This document shows positions 1 through 10,303 of a stretch of 64,000 nt of DNA, piece after piece. The stretch covers positions 2,790,001 to 2,854,000 of the forward strand of contig NZ_CP013940.1 of assembly GCF_001277215.2 (NCBI RefSeq), given 5' to 3'. The translations under genes were made by a program, and so were the position numbers. This DNA comes from Cronobacter malonaticus LMG 23826 (GTDB taxonomy: Bacteria; Pseudomonadota; Gammaproteobacteria; Enterobacterales; Enterobacteriaceae). A model generated the notes under the pieces. That model was not told the origin of the DNA, did no database searches, and worked only from the letters and a program-made list of their open reading frames with translations. Position 1 is the stretch's first letter. The number at the start of each line of letters is the position of its first letter.

Positions 1-1109
1 TGCTCTTTGGTGATACGACCAAACATTTTCCAGTAACACCAGGTGGTGTAGAGCAAAATAATCGGTACGAACACCGCGGCGACATAGGTCATTACGGTCA
101 GCGTCAGCTGGCTGGAGGTCGCGTCCCACATCGTCAGGCTGGCGTTCAGCATAGTGCTGGACGGCATGATGAACGGGAACATCGCGATACCGGCAGTTAG
201 GATAACGCAGGCCAGCGTCAGAGAAGAGAATACAAACGCCCAGGCGCCTTTCTCCAGGCGCGACGCCAGCACGGTCAGCAGCGGCAGCACCACGCCCAGC
301 GCAGGGATCGCCCACAGTGCAGGCATGTGGTTAAAGTTAGTAAACCAGGCACCCGCCTGACGAACCACTTCTTTGTTCATCGGGTTAGACGCCGCACGCG
401 GATCGATGGCGGACGTCACCACATAACCATCAATACCGTACATCACCCAGACGCCCGCCAGCACGAAGCAGACCATCATCACCAGGGCTGAGATCTGCGC
501 GGTGGTGCGGGAACGCAGGTGCAGCTCGCCGGTGGTACGCATTTGCAGATAGGTCGCACCCTGAGTCAGGATCATCGCCACGCTCACAACACCTGCCAGC
601 AAGCCAAACGGGTTCAGCAGCTGGAAAAAGTTACCGGTGTAGAACATGCCCTGATATTTATCGAAGTGGAACGGCACGCCCTGCAGCAGGTTGCCGAACG
701 CCACGCCAATCACCAGCGGCGGCACAAAGCTACCGGCGAATACGCCCCAGTCCCACATGTTACGCCAGCGCATATCTTCAATCTTCGAGCGGTAGTCAAA
801 GCCGACCGGACGGAAGAACAGCGAGGCGAGCACCAGGATCATCGCGACATAAAAACCAGAGAACGCGGCGGCATACACCAGCGGCCAGGCCGCGAACAGC
901 GCGCCGCCTGCAGTGATAAGCCATACCTGGTTGCCGTCCCAGTGCGGCGCGATGGAGTTAATCATCACGCGGCGCTCGGTGTCGGTGCGCCCCAGGATGC
1001 GGGTCAGCATGCCGACCCCCATATCAAAGCCATCGGTAACCGCAAAACCAATCAGCAGAATGCCAACCAGCAGCCACCAGACCAAACGTAGTACTTCATA
1101 ATCGATCAT
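1..1109 (-). CDS. cydB: Cytochrome bd-I ubiquinol oxidase subunit II (3' end cut by window)
   Basis: Subunit II of the cytochrome bd quinol oxidase, an inner-membrane partner of CydA in micro-aerobic respiration. Reading leftward from the ATG at 1107-1109 gives MIDYEVLRLVWWLLVG, the typical CydB start, and the frame stays open to the left edge. About 369 codons are present; the family is near 379 residues, so only the last ten or so and the stop are missing. A GAGGAGAC-type ribosome site lies just upstream. The gene follows cydA by 15 bases and is surely co-transcribed. The small cydX subunit normally comes next but is outside the window. Confidence 0.96.
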   Translation of the reverse strand, partial: MIDYEVLRLVWWLLVGILLIGFAVTDGFDMGVGMLTRILGRTDTERRVMINSIAPHWDGNQVWLITAGGALFAAWPLVYAAAFSGFYVAMILVLASLFFRPVGFDYRSKIEDMRWRNMWDWGVFAGSFVPPLVIGVAFGNLLQGVPFHFDKYQGMFYTGNFFQLLNPFGLLAGVVSVAMILTQGATYLQMRTTGELHLRSRTTAQISALVMMVCFVLAGVWVMYGIDGYVVTSAIDPRAASNPMNKEVVRQAGAWFTNFNHMPALWAIPALGVVLPLLTVLASRLEKGAWAFVFSSLTLACVILTAGIAMFPFIMPSSTMLNASLTMWDATSSQLTLTVMTYVAAVFVPIILLYTTWCYWKMFGRITKE

Positions 1110-1124
1110 TTTACGTCTCCTCGC

Positions 1125-2693
1125 TTAGCGTGCCGGCTGAGAAGCCACAGTGGACTGCTCAAAGTGGTAGCGACCCGTTTTCAGGCTGCTCGGCCCCAGG
1201 CGGGCGAATTTGAACATCAGGAACAGTTCCGCCACCAGGAAGAGCGTGTACAGGCCGCAGATCAGCACCATAGAGAAGAGGATGTCGCCCGCAGACAGGT
1301 TAGAGTGCGCCACCGCGGTCGGCAGAACTTCACCGATAGCCCACGGCTGACGGCCATACTCCGCCACAAACCAGCCCGATTCCACCGCGATCCACGGCAG
1401 CGGAATACCGTAAAACGCCGCGCGCAGGAGCCATTTTTTATCGCCGATACGGTTGCGAATAACGGACCAGAAGGACGCACCGATAATCAGCAGCATCAGG
1501 ATGCCGCACAGCACCATGATACGGAACGAGAAGTACAGCGGCGCCACGCTCGGAATAGAATCCTGCGTCGCTTTCTGGATCTGCGCTTCGGTCGCGTTAG
1601 CCACGTTATCGGTATAACGCTTCAGCAGCAGGCCATAACCGAGGTCTTTCTTCACGCTATTAAATTCGTCGCGAAGCGCCTGGTCGTTCGAGCCGGAACG
1701 CAGTTGCTCCAGCAGCGCGTAGGCTTTCATGCCGTTACGGATGCGCGCTTCGTGCTGCACCAGCAGATCTTTAAGACCAATCACCGGCGTATCCACAGAG
1801 CGGGTGGCGATAATACCAAGCGCGTAAGGGATCTGAATCGCGAAGCGGTTTTCCTGGGTTTTCTGATCCGGAATACCAAACAGCGTAAACGCGGCCGGTG
1901 CCGGCTGGGTTTCCCACTCGGCTTCGATAGCGGCTAGTTTGGTTTTCTGCACGTCACCCATTTCGTAGCCAGATTCGTCACCCAGTACGATAACGGAAAG
2001 CACCGCCGCCATGCCGAAGCTCGCCGCGATAGCGAAAGAGCGTTTGGCGAAGGCGAAATCGCGGCCTTTCAGCATGTACCATGCGCTGATGCCCAGAATG
2101 AACATCGCGCCGGTGCAGTAGCCTGCAGCCACCGTGTGAACGAATTTCACCTGCGCAACCGGGTTCAGCACCAGCTCGGAGAAGCTCACCATCTCCATAC
2201 GCATGGTTTCGAAGTTGAAATCAGAAGCGATCGGGTTCTGCATCCAGCCGTTCGCCACCAGGATCCACAGTGCGGAGAGGTTGGAGCCCAGCGCCACCAG
2301 CCAGGTCACGGCCATGTGCTGCACTTTGCTCAGACGATCCCAGCCGAAGAAGAACAGGCCGACGAAGGTCGATTCAAGGAAGAATGCCATCAGGCCTTCG
2401 ATAGCCAGCGGGGCACCGAAGATATCGCCTACATAGTGTGAATAGTAAGACCAGTTAGTCCCGAACTGGAACTCCATGGTCAAGCCGGTCGCCACGCCCA
2501 GTGCAAAGTTGATACCAAACAACTTGCCCCAGAACTTGGTCATGTCTTTATAGATTTGTTTACCAGAGAGGACGTAGACCGTTTCCATAATGGCCAGCAG
2601 GAACGCCATACCGAGCGTCAGCGGCACAAAAAGGAAGTGGTACATCGCGGTCAAGGCAAACTGTAAGCGCGACAGTTCGACTATATCTAACAT
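1125..2693 (-). CDS. cydA: Cytochrome bd-I ubiquinol oxidase subunit I
   Basis: CydA carries the haems b558, b595 and d and the quinol site of the bd oxidase in the inner membrane. The 522-residue product has the family length and start ([19 protein letters not shown], with the conserved His19 haem ligand). Multiple hydrophobic segments, the GWDRLSK region and the long periplasmic Q-loop stretch (about residues 250-380) are all present. It is first in the leftward cydAB operon. A long upstream spacer carries an FNR-like palindrome, which fits the known oxygen control of this operon. The E. coli counterpart has the same length, so the start is secure. Confidence 0.98.
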   Translation of the reverse strand: MLDIVELSRLQFALTAMYHFLFVPLTLGMAFLLAIMETVYVLSGKQIYKDMTKFWGKLFGINFALGVATGLTMEFQFGTNWSYYSHYVGDIFGAPLAIEGLMAFFLESTFVGLFFFGWDRLSKVQHMAVTWLVALGSNLSALWILVANGWMQNPIASDFNFETMRMEMVSFSELVLNPVAQVKFVHTVAAGYCTGAMFILGISAWYMLKGRDFAFAKRSFAIAASFGMAAVLSVIVLGDESGYEMGDVQKTKLAAIEAEWETQPAPAAFTLFGIPDQKTQENRFAIQIPYALGIIATRSVDTPVIGLKDLLVQHEARIRNGMKAYALLEQLRSGSNDQALRDEFNSVKKDLGYGLLLKRYTDNVANATEAQIQKATQDSIPSVAPLYFSFRIMVLCGILMLLIIGASFWSVIRNRIGDKKWLLRAAFYGIPLPWIAVESGWFVAEYGRQPWAIGEVLPTAVAHSNLSAGDILFSMVLICGLYTLFLVAELFLMFKFARLGPSSLKTGRYHFEQSTVASQPAR

Positions 2694-3034
2694 CTTGACT
2701 CCTTGCTCCTCGCATGAAGACTTCGAGCGTGGCCCTTTTTAAAGCGCCACAACGCATGCCCCAATACCAATGACATTTGCTTCCGTCAGCCTTGCTTAAA
2801 TCACTGCGTGTATTTGTGAAAAAGTAATGGCGAAAGGTTACAAATAAGTTAAAAGAATTCCAAATTGATTCGGCGAATATTTTACGCTGCAATCCAGGGA
2901 TAATAAATAGATTTACCTATCCCTTTATTTGCGTTTTACGACGGCGATCAGTTTATACCTAAATCGCTGCCTGGACACCAGATTGATCATCCGCAATTTA
3001 GCGCCTTCTCACGCTTTTTTTCAAGCTAAAAACT

Positions 3035-3048
3035 TTGATTAAAATCAG
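3035..3048. promoter_or_regulatory. FNR-like operator upstream of cydA
   Basis: The sequence TTGAT-TAAA-ATCAG matches the FNR consensus TTGAT-N4-ATCAA at nine of ten defined bases. FNR is known to repress cydAB under full anaerobiosis in E. coli. The site lies about 340 bases upstream of the cydA start, in line with the long leader known there. Binding itself is inferred. Confidence 0.55.
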
Positions 3049-3059
3049 TTTTTGTACCT

Positions 3060-3110
3060 ATTGTTAATTATGTTTCAACCCGAATGGGTTAAGTGAAAAT
3101 AATGTTAACG
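3060..3110. promoter_or_regulatory. Candidate ArcA-binding region (GTTA repeats)
   Basis: Three GTTAA motifs (3063, 3088 and 3104) occur within 45 bases, the first within GTTAATTA, the core of the ArcA consensus. ArcA activates cydAB in E. coli. The spacing is not the ideal 11-base direct repeat, so this is only suggestive. Confidence 0.25.
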
Positions 3111-3666
3111 ATAAGTATTTTTTTAACGTAGTGCGGGTTATAAAAGCGCTACCAATAATAAACCCACGTTATTTTAGTCAATCCTGACATGAGATATTAA
3201 TCACACTTCCCTGTTAATATCGGCAGCAAAAAAGAATTCATGAGATCAGGAATGATAATTTTATTTCACAATTCTTTTACTAATTAGCCTTTTTACGGCG
3301 CACCAATAACATTGCTCTTTAGAAAATAAAAATGCCACTCACCGACAATCCTCACGTGGCGGCATAACAAAAGGTAATAAAGACGAAGCCATAACGTGGC
3401 GTTTCACAGAAGCGACGTTACACATTCGCAACGCATACTCACAGAGACAACGGATAAATCCCCTCCCCTGCCCGCTTTGTCGCACATAGCGACTGTCATG
3501 AAGGCCCACAACTGCATTAACCGGTACGACGATATAACGCCCTCCAGAACGCTAAAAAGCGCGTATCAGCGCTCGTTGCATCACGGTGAGATGCGTGAGT
3601 TTGAATACCACCGCAACGTCTTTAAAAGCGATGATTACCCGTTCACGCGGGCGGCGCGCCGCAGGC

Positions 3667-3697
3667 AATAAAAAAGGCTACCCTCACGAGTAGCCAA
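3667..3697 (-). terminator. Rho-independent terminator of sucABCD
   Basis: On the minus strand GGCTAC (3690-3695), an eight-base loop and GTAGCC (3676-3681) are followed by a run of T. It lies about 55 bases beyond the sucD stop. Confidence 0.85.
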
Positions 3698-3752
3698 CCA
3701 TGTCGAATCTTATTATCGGGTGGTTTAGCCTCCCACCCATGAGGTAATACGT

Positions 3753-4622
3753 TTACTTCAGGATGGTTTTCAGCGCGTCGCCGATGTCCGCCAGGCTGCG
3801 CACAGTTTTCACGCCTGCCGCTTCCAGCGCCGCGAATTTCTCATCCGCCGTGCCTTTGCCGCCTGCGATGATCGCGCCCGCGTGGCCCATACGCTTGCCT
3901 TTCGGCGCGGTCACGCCTGCGATGTAGCCAACCACCGGTTTGGTGACGTGATCTTTAATATACGCCGCCGCTTCTTCTTCCGCGCTGCCGCCGATCTCGC
4001 CGATCATGACGATCGCTTCGGTCTGCGGATCTTCCTGGAACAGCTTCAGGATATCGATGAAGTTAGAGCCAGGAATCGGGTCGCCGCCGATACCGACGCA
4101 GGTTGACTGACCAAAACCATAATCGGTGGTCTGTTTAACCGCTTCGTAGGTCAGGGTGCCGGAGCGGGAAACAATCCCCACGCGGCCAGGCTGGTGGATG
4201 TGGCCCGGCATGATACCGATTTTGCACTCGCCAGGGGTGATAACGCCCGGGCAGTTCGGTCCGATCATGCGCACACCGGCTTCATCCAGCTTCACTTTCA
4301 CCGTCAGCATATCCAGCGTCGGGATACCTTCGGTAATGGTGATGATGAGCTTAATGCCTGCGTCGATGGCTTCCAGAATGGAGTCTTTGCAGAACGGCGC
4401 CGGAACGTAGATAACGGACGCGGTCGCACCGGTCGCTTCTACCGCTTCGCGCACGGTGTTAAACACCGGCAGGCCCAGGTGCGTGGTGCCGCCTTTGCCC
4501 GGCGTTACGCCGCCAACCATCTGGGTGCCGTAAGCGATAGCCTGTTCAGAGTGAAATGTCCCCTGGCTGCCGGTAAAGCCCTGGCAGATAACTTTGGTGT
4601 TTTTATCGATCAGAATGGACAT
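3753..4622 (-). CDS. sucD: Succinyl-CoA synthetase subunit alpha
   Basis: The alpha subunit binds CoA and carries the phosphohistidine of the TCA-cycle enzyme that makes succinate and ATP or GTP from succinyl-CoA. The 289-residue product has the family length, an N-terminal Rossmann CoA site ([14 protein letters not shown]) and the active-site loop KRMGHAGAI near residue 247. Its start codon overlaps the sucC stop by one base, which indicates translational coupling. It is last in sucABCD and is followed by a terminator. Confidence 0.98.
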   Translation of the reverse strand: MSILIDKNTKVICQGFTGSQGTFHSEQAIAYGTQMVGGVTPGKGGTTHLGLPVFNTVREAVEATGATASVIYVPAPFCKDSILEAIDAGIKLIITITEGIPTLDMLTVKVKLDEAGVRMIGPNCPGVITPGECKIGIMPGHIHQPGRVGIVSRSGTLTYEAVKQTTDYGFGQSTCVGIGGDPIPGSNFIDILKLFQEDPQTEAIVMIGEIGGSAEEEAAAYIKDHVTKPVVGYIAGVTAPKGKRMGHAGAIIAGGKGTADEKFAALEAAGVKTVRSLADIGDALKTILK

Positions 4623-5788
4623 TATTTCCCCTCCACAGCAGCAACAACCTGCTGAGCTGCATCCGTCAGACTTTTCGCTGCAATAATATTCAGGCCGCTG
4701 TCGGCCAGTTTCTTCGCGCCCAGCTCGGCGTTGTTGCCTTCAAGACGCACGACAACCGGAACGTTGACGCCCACTTCCGCCACCGCGCCGATGATGCCGT
4801 CGGCAATCAGGTCGCAGCGCACGATGCCGCCGAAGATGTTAACCAGTACGGCTTTCACTTTGTCGTCAGACAGAATGATTTTGAACGCTTCGGTCACGCG
4901 CTCTTTGGTCGCGCCGCCGCCCACGTCCAGAAAGTTCGCCGGTTCGCCGCCGTGCAGCTTGACGATATCCATGGTGCCCATCGCGAGGCCTGCGCCGTTC
5001 ACCATGCAACCGATGTTGCCGTCCAGCGCCACGTAGTTCAGTTCCCACTGCGCGGCCTGCGCTTCGCGCGGATCTTCCTGAGACTGGTCGCGCATTTCGC
5101 GCAGATCCGGCTGGCGGAACAGCGCGTTGCCGTCAGCGCCCAGTTTGCCGTCGAGGCAGATCAGGTCGCCCTGAGAGGTGATAACCAGCGGGTTGATTTC
5201 GATAAGCGCCAGATCGCGCTCCAGGAAAATGTTCGCCAGCCCCATAAACACTTTGGTGAACTGCTGAACCAGTTTCCCTTCAAGACCCAGTTTGAAGGCC
5301 AGCTCGCGTCCCTGATACGGCATCGGGCCGGTCAGCGGATCGATAGCGACTTTGTGGATCAGGTGCGGGGTTTCTTCCGCCACTTTTTCAATTTCCACGC
5401 CGCCTTCGGTAGAGGCCATGAACACCACGCGACGGGAGCCACGATCAACCACCGCGCCGAGGTAGAGTTCTTTCGCGATATCGGTTGCCGCTTCCACCAG
5501 GATCTGGTTAACCGGCTGGCCGTTGGCGTCCGTTTGGTAGGTCACCAGGCGTTTGCCCAGCCAGTGCTCGGCAAAGGCGCGAATCTCTTCTTTGCTCTTA
5601 ACGACTTTTACACCGCCCGCTTTACCGCGGCCGCCTGCATGCACCTGGCATTTCACTACCCACGGGCCGGAGCCGATTTTAGAGGCGGCTTCTTCTGCTT
5701 CACGCGGAGTCGAGCAGGCATAACCTACCGGCGTCGGCAGGCCTGATCTGGCAAACAGCTGTTTCGCCTGATATTCGTGTAAGTTCAT
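4622..5788 (-). CDS. sucC: Succinyl-CoA synthetase subunit beta (ADP-forming)
   Basis: The beta subunit has an ATP-grasp fold that binds nucleotide and succinate and works as a heterotetramer with SucD. The 388 residues equal the usual length. [16 protein letters not shown] is the standard start, and the glycine-rich [12 protein letters not shown] loop near residue 51 belongs to the nucleotide site. It overlaps sucD by one base and sits 110 bases beyond sucB. That gap contains a GC-rich stretch but no gene. Confidence 0.98.
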   Translation of the reverse strand: MNLHEYQAKQLFARSGLPTPVGYACSTPREAEEAASKIGSGPWVVKCQVHAGGRGKAGGVKVVKSKEEIRAFAEHWLGKRLVTYQTDANGQPVNQILVEAATDIAKELYLGAVVDRGSRRVVFMASTEGGVEIEKVAEETPHLIHKVAIDPLTGPMPYQGRELAFKLGLEGKLVQQFTKVFMGLANIFLERDLALIEINPLVITSQGDLICLDGKLGADGNALFRQPDLREMRDQSQEDPREAQAAQWELNYVALDGNIGCMVNGAGLAMGTMDIVKLHGGEPANFLDVGGGATKERVTEAFKIILSDDKVKAVLVNIFGGIVRCDLIADGIIGAVAEVGVNVPVVVRLEGNNAELGAKKLADSGLNIIAAKSLTDAAQQVVAAVEGK

Positions 5789-5898
5789 CTCTTCAGTCCA
5801 TCAAGAAAAAGCGCATTCACGCTCGGAGTTCGAAATTGCCGCGCCTCGCGGCGCGACCATAAACACTACCTGAGGGCGGTCGGGCCGCCCTTGTGAAA

Positions 5899-7122
5899 CT
5901 ACACGTCCAGCAGCAGACGAGTCGGATCTTCCAGCAACTCTTTAATGGTCACCAGGAAACCTACCGATTCACGGCCGTCGATCAGACGGTGATCGTAGGA
6001 GAGCGCTAGGTACATCATCGGCAGGATCTCAACCTTGCCGTCCACCGCCATCGGGCGATCTTTAATGGCGTGCATGCCAAGGATCGCGCTCTGCGGCGGG
6101 TTGATGATAGGCGTGGACATCAGCGAGCCGAAAACGCCGCCGTTGGTAATGGTGAAGTTACCGCCGGTCAGGTCTTCCACGGTCAGTTTGCCGTCACGGC
6201 CTTTGACCGCCAGCTCTTTGATTTTCTTCTCGATGTCCGCCATACCCAGCACGTCCACATCACGCAGAACCGGGGTCACCAGGCCGCGCGGCGTAGAGAC
6301 CGCCATGCTGACGTCGAAATAGTTGTGGTACACCACGTCGTCGCCATCGATGGACGCGTTCACTTCCGGGAAGCGTTTGAGCGCTTCAACAACCGCTTTC
6401 ACGTAGAAAGACATAAAGCCCAGACGGATGCCGTGACGTTTTTCGAAGGCGTCGCCGTACTGCTTACGCAGATCCATAATCGGCTTCATGTTCACTTCGT
6501 TGAACGTGGTCAGCATCGCGGTGGAGTTTTTCGCTTCCAGCAGACGCTCGGCCACGCGTTTGCGCAGGCGGGTCATCGGCACGCGTTTTTCGCTGCGGGA
6601 ACCGAGCTGCGGCTGCGGCGCGGCTGCGGCTTGTTCCGGCGCTTTGGCAGATTCGCTGCCATTCGCTTTCGCCAGATGTTTTTCCACATCTTCACGGGTC
6701 AGACGGCCACCGACGCCGGTGCCTTTGATGGCGGCCGCGTCCAGGTTGTGTTCGGCGAGCAGACGGCGAATAGCCGGGCTCAGCGCGTCGTTATTTTGTT
6801 CTTCGAGAGACGCCTGCTGGCGCTGCGCCGGGGTAGATTCGTTCGCTTCCGGTTTGGCGCTGCTCTCTTTGCCCGCGCTGTTGCCTTCGCGCAGGCGGCC
6901 CAGGATCTGGCGGGAGGTGACGGTGCTGCCTTCGTCTTCCAGTACCGCATCCAGAACGCCGTCAGCCGACGCCGGTACTTCCAGTACCACTTTGTCAGTT
7001 TCGATTTCTACCAGCACTTCATCGCGTTTCACCGCGTCGCCCGGCTTTTTATGCCAGGTGGCGACGGTTGCGTCAGCAACGGATTCAGGCAGGTCGGGAA
7101 CAAGAATATCTACGCTACTCAT
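5899..7122 (-). CDS. sucB: Dihydrolipoamide succinyltransferase (E2 of 2-oxoglutarate dehydrogenase)
   Basis: E2 transfers the succinyl group from SucA to CoA through a lipoyl arm and forms the cubic core of the complex. The 407-residue protein starts with a lipoyl domain ([10 protein letters not shown], lipoyl lysine about 44). An Ala/Gln/Glu-rich linker follows, then the peripheral-subunit-binding domain (about 110-150, [12 protein letters not shown]). Last comes the acyltransferase domain, with the catalytic [10 protein letters not shown] motif near the C-terminus. Only 14 bases separate it from sucA upstream, so the two are co-transcribed. Confidence 0.98.
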   Translation of the reverse strand: MSSVDILVPDLPESVADATVATWHKKPGDAVKRDEVLVEIETDKVVLEVPASADGVLDAVLEDEGSTVTSRQILGRLREGNSAGKESSAKPEANESTPAQRQQASLEEQNNDALSPAIRRLLAEHNLDAAAIKGTGVGGRLTREDVEKHLAKANGSESAKAPEQAAAAPQPQLGSRSEKRVPMTRLRKRVAERLLEAKNSTAMLTTFNEVNMKPIMDLRKQYGDAFEKRHGIRLGFMSFYVKAVVEALKRFPEVNASIDGDDVVYHNYFDVSMAVSTPRGLVTPVLRDVDVLGMADIEKKIKELAVKGRDGKLTVEDLTGGNFTITNGGVFGSLMSTPIINPPQSAILGMHAIKDRPMAVDGKVEILPMMYLALSYDHRLIDGRESVGFLVTIKELLEDPTRLLLDV

Positions 7123-7136
7123 TATTTATCCTTTAA

Positions 7137-9944
7137 TTAATTGACGTTCAGCGCGTCATTAACCAGATCTTGTTGCTGTTTCTGGTGAACGGACATATAC
7201 CCTACCGCCGGCGAGGCGGAGGCCGGGCGGCCTGCATAACGTAATGCAGAGCCAAACGGAATCACTTCACGAAGGTGGTGCTGGCTGCAATACCAGGCGC
7301 CCTGGTTGAGCGGCTCTTCCTGGCACCAGACGAAATCATGCACGTGCGCGAACGGCTTCAGCGCTTCCTGCACCGCGTTATGCGGGAACGGGTAGAGCTG
7401 TTCGATACGGACAATCGCCACATCCTTCTGATCATTCTTACGACGCTGTTCCAGCAGGTCGTAATACACCTTACCAGAACAGAGCACGACGCGTTTCACG
7501 CCCTGCGGATCAAGCTCATCAACTTCGCCGATAGCCGGCTGGAAGGCGCCGTTGGCCAGTTCTTCAAGGCTTGATACCGCCAGCGGGTGACGCAGCAGCG
7601 ATTTCGGTGACATCACCACCAGCGGACGGCGCATACCGCGCAGCGCCTGGCGGCGCAGCATGTGATAAACCTGCGCCGGGGTCGACGGCACGCACACCTG
7701 CATGTTCTGCTCAGCGCAGAGTTGCAGATAACGCTCCAGACGCGCAGAGGAGTGCTCCGGGCCCTGACCTTCGTAGCCGTGCGGCAGCAGCATTACCAGA
7801 CCGCACATACGGCCCCATTTCTGCTCGCCGGAGCTGATGAACTGGTCGATAACCACCTGCGCGCCGTTGGCGAAGTCACCGAACTGCGCTTCCCAAATGG
7901 TCAGCGTGCGCGGCTCTGCGGTCGCATAGCCATATTCGAACGCCAGTACCGCTTCTTCAGACAGTACGGAGTCCCAGACTTTGAACTGGCCCTGGCCGTT
8001 ATGGATGTGTTGCAGCGGCACCCAGGTAGAACCGTTGGCCTGGTTATGCACCACGGCGTGACGGTGGAAGAAGGTGCCACGCCCGGAGTCTTCACCGGAC
8101 AGGCGCACCGGAATGCCTTCATCGACCAGCGTCGCATAGGCCAGCGTTTCCGCCCCGCCCCAGTCGAACGGTTTCTCGCCGTTCGCCATCAGCTGACGGT
8201 CGCCGTAGATTTTCGCCACGCGTGACTGCATCTCGATGCCATCCGGCACGCTGCTGATGCGCTTCGCCAGTTCCTGTAAGCGCTTCATCTCCACTTTGTT
8301 CGGGTAGCTTTCGTCCCATTCGTGGTTGAGATACGGCGACCAGGTAAAGGAGTGCATATTCATCGGACGCCACTCTTTCACCACGCACTCGCCGGCATCC
8401 AGCGCGTCGCGGTAGAGATTGACCATTTCGGTCGCGTCTTCAAGCTTCGCCACGCCTTCCTGCTCCAGCTTGTCGGCGTAGATTTTGCGCGGGGTCGGGT
8501 GTTTTTTGATTTTCTGATACATCAGCGGCTGGGTGGCGCTCGGCTCATCGGCTTCGTTATGGCCGTGACGGCGGTAGCACACCAGGTCAATAAACACGTC
8601 GCGCTTAAAGGTGTTACGGAAATCCAGCGCGAGGCGGGTTACAAACGCAACCGCTTCCGGGTCGTCTGCATTGACGTGGAAAATCGGCGCCATGACCATT
8701 TTGCCGATGTCGGTGCAGTACGGTGTGGAACGGGCGTCAAGCGGGTTGGAGGTGGTGAAGCCCACCTGGTTGTTGATAACGATACGGACCGTACCGCCCA
8801 CTTCGTAGCCGCGCGCTTTGGACATGTTCAGGGTTTCCTGAACCACGCCCTGTCCGGCAACCGCCGCGTCGCCGTGAATGGTAATCGGCAGCACTTTGTT
8901 GCTGCTCGGCTCGTCCAGACGGTCGAGACGCGCGCGCACTGAGCCCATCACCACCGGGCTGACAATCTCCAGGTGCGACGGGTTAAACGCCAGCGCCAGG
9001 TGGACCAGCCCGCCTTCGGTTTCGATATCCGACGAGAAGCCCATGTGATATTTCACATCGCCGGTGCCGAGGTGTTCTTTATGTTTACCGGCGAATTCGT
9101 CAAACAGATCCTGCGGTTTTTTACCGAGCACGTTGATAAGCACGTTCAGACGACCGCGGTGCGCCATACCCAGCACCACTTCGCGCGTGCCGCTCTTACC
9201 GGCGTGACGGATCATCTCTTTGAGCATCGGGATTAACGCATCGCCGCCTTCCAGCGAGAAGCGTTTCGCGCCAGGGAATTTCGCGCCCAGATAACGCTCC
9301 AGGCCTTCGGCGGCGGTCAGTTCGCTTAAGAAGCGTTTTTTCTCGTCCGCGCTAAAGCCCGCGTGGCCTGCGACCGATTCGATACGCTGCTGGATCCAGC
9401 GTTTCTCTTCCGTCGAGGTGATATGCATGTATTCCGCGCCGATGGAGCCGCAGTAAGTCTGCTTAAGCGCCTCGATGAGGTCGCCGAGCTTCATGGTCTC
9501 TTTGCCGAGCGCAAAAGAGCCTACGTTAAAGGTTTCCTGGAAATCGGCTTCGGTCAGATCGTGGAACGCAGGGTCCAGATCCGCGACGCGCTCCTGCTGC
9601 CACAGGCCCAGCGGATCGAGATTCGCGTGCTGGTGGCCACGGAAGCGATAGGCGTTAATAAGCTGCAGGACTTTAACCTGCTTCGCATTCGTGTCAGGGT
9701 CGGAAATCGAGGAAGAGTAACGTGAGGCATCCTTCGCCAGACGACGGAAATAATCACGCGTTTTTGAATGGAATTGATCCGGTTTCGCGCCGGTGCCAGG
9801 CAGTTGCTGGAACATAGAGCGCCAGTGGGCGTCCACTGAATCAGGATCGGTTAAGAAGTCTTCATAGAGCTGTTCTATCCAGCTCTGGTTAGAGCCAGAG
9901 AGGTAAGAAGAGTCCAGCCAGGCTTTCATTGCGCCGTTCTGCAT
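7137..9944 (-). CDS. sucA: 2-oxoglutarate dehydrogenase E1 component
   Basis: The thiamine-diphosphate E1 decarboxylates 2-oxoglutarate and succinylates the SucB lipoyl group. The 935-residue product is of family size (E. coli 933). It begins MQNGAMKAWLDSSYLSGSNQSWIEQ with the E2-binding N-terminal segment. It carries GMAHRGRLNVL, the ThDP motif around GDAAVAGQGVVQETLNMS, and CYRRHGHNEADEPSATQP. It is first gene of sucABCD, although in E. coli most transcription enters from the sdh promoter. Here the sdhB-sucA gap holds an ERIC element and a hairpin. Confidence 0.98.
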   Translation of the reverse strand: MQNGAMKAWLDSSYLSGSNQSWIEQLYEDFLTDPDSVDAHWRSMFQQLPGTGAKPDQFHSKTRDYFRRLAKDASRYSSSISDPDTNAKQVKVLQLINAYRFRGHQHANLDPLGLWQQERVADLDPAFHDLTEADFQETFNVGSFALGKETMKLGDLIEALKQTYCGSIGAEYMHITSTEEKRWIQQRIESVAGHAGFSADEKKRFLSELTAAEGLERYLGAKFPGAKRFSLEGGDALIPMLKEMIRHAGKSGTREVVLGMAHRGRLNVLINVLGKKPQDLFDEFAGKHKEHLGTGDVKYHMGFSSDIETEGGLVHLALAFNPSHLEIVSPVVMGSVRARLDRLDEPSSNKVLPITIHGDAAVAGQGVVQETLNMSKARGYEVGGTVRIVINNQVGFTTSNPLDARSTPYCTDIGKMVMAPIFHVNADDPEAVAFVTRLALDFRNTFKRDVFIDLVCYRRHGHNEADEPSATQPLMYQKIKKHPTPRKIYADKLEQEGVAKLEDATEMVNLYRDALDAGECVVKEWRPMNMHSFTWSPYLNHEWDESYPNKVEMKRLQELAKRISSVPDGIEMQSRVAKIYGDRQLMANGEKPFDWGGAETLAYATLVDEGIPVRLSGEDSGRGTFFHRHAVVHNQANGSTWVPLQHIHNGQGQFKVWDSVLSEEAVLAFEYGYATAEPRTLTIWEAQFGDFANGAQVVIDQFISSGEQKWGRMCGLVMLLPHGYEGQGPEHSSARLERYLQLCAEQNMQVCVPSTPAQVYHMLRRQALRGMRRPLVVMSPKSLLRHPLAVSSLEELANGAFQPAIGEVDELDPQGVKRVVLCSGKVYYDLLEQRRKNDQKDVAIVRIEQLYPFPHNAVQEALKPFAHVHDFVWCQEEPLNQGAWYCSQHHLREVIPFGSALRYAGRPASASPAVGYMSVHQKQQQDLVNDALNVN

Positions 9945-10049
9945 CGTGATCCCTTAAGCATGTCTGCTTATTTCGCCGTAGAAACTACCACGTACAGTGT
10001 TGTACGTGCCGGGGTTCACCTGCGAGCTCTTGTTAGTGGGGCCCGCGAA

Positions 10050-10228
10050 GGAACCTTTAAAAACTGCCATTAATCTTCTTCGTTCAGGCTGCGACGTCGT
10101 TGGCTGCCTTCGCTTACCCCAGTCACATAGTTCACTATGCTCCTGGGGATGCGCTCAGTTGCCGCCTTGTCTCGCTCTGAACGCCTCGATTACTGGTACT
10201 ACTCTGTAGCGGTTTTTAAAGGTTTCCT
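10050..10228. repeat. ERIC (IRU) element with extended inverted flanks
   Basis: Bases 10072-10192 form an imperfect palindrome carrying the ERIC core: the ERIC2-like CTTACCCCAGTCAC, then GCTCCTGGGGAT and CTCAGTTGCCGCC. The outer arms (AATCTTCTTCGTTCAGGC and, inverted, AATCGAGGCGTTCAGAG) also pair imperfectly. Pairing continues outside the usual element: GGAACCTTTAAAAACTGCC at about 10050 mirrors GCGGTTTTTAAAGGTTTCC at about 10210. It lies in the sdhB-sucA gap, so it is transcribed with the operon and would fold into a long hairpin. Confidence 0.88.
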
Positions 10229-10266
10229 GCTTTTCCCTCTCCCCTCAGGGAGAGGGACACTTATAT

Positions 10267-10291
10267 GTAGGGCGGGTAAGCCCGCCACTAC
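10267..10291. repeat. GTAG-type REP-like hairpin after sdhB
   Basis: GTAG followed by a perfect GGCGGG-TAAG-CCCGCC hairpin, then CTAC. It shares its GTAGGGCGGGTAAGC head with the repeats at 15578-15710. It lies 12 bases beyond the sdhB stop and could stabilise or attenuate the sdh-suc transcript. Confidence 0.7.
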
Positions 10292-10303
10292 TACAACGCT
10301 TAC

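Larger units (their letters stand above)
2694..3666. other. Long non-coding spacer between sucD and cydA
   Basis: About 970 bases without a convincing gene. It is clearly more AT-rich than its flanks between about 2800 and 3350. In E. coli the mngRAB genes sit between sucABCD and cydAB; nothing of them is seen here. The open frame at 3396-3671 has no recognisable product. The right part presumably holds the cydA promoters and a long leader. Confidence 0.7.

Noticed and set aside
3396..3671. 91-codon open frame in the sucD-cydA spacer
   Set aside because: No recognisable motif and no clear ribosome site, and it runs into the sucABCD terminator. Could be real, but nothing supports it.
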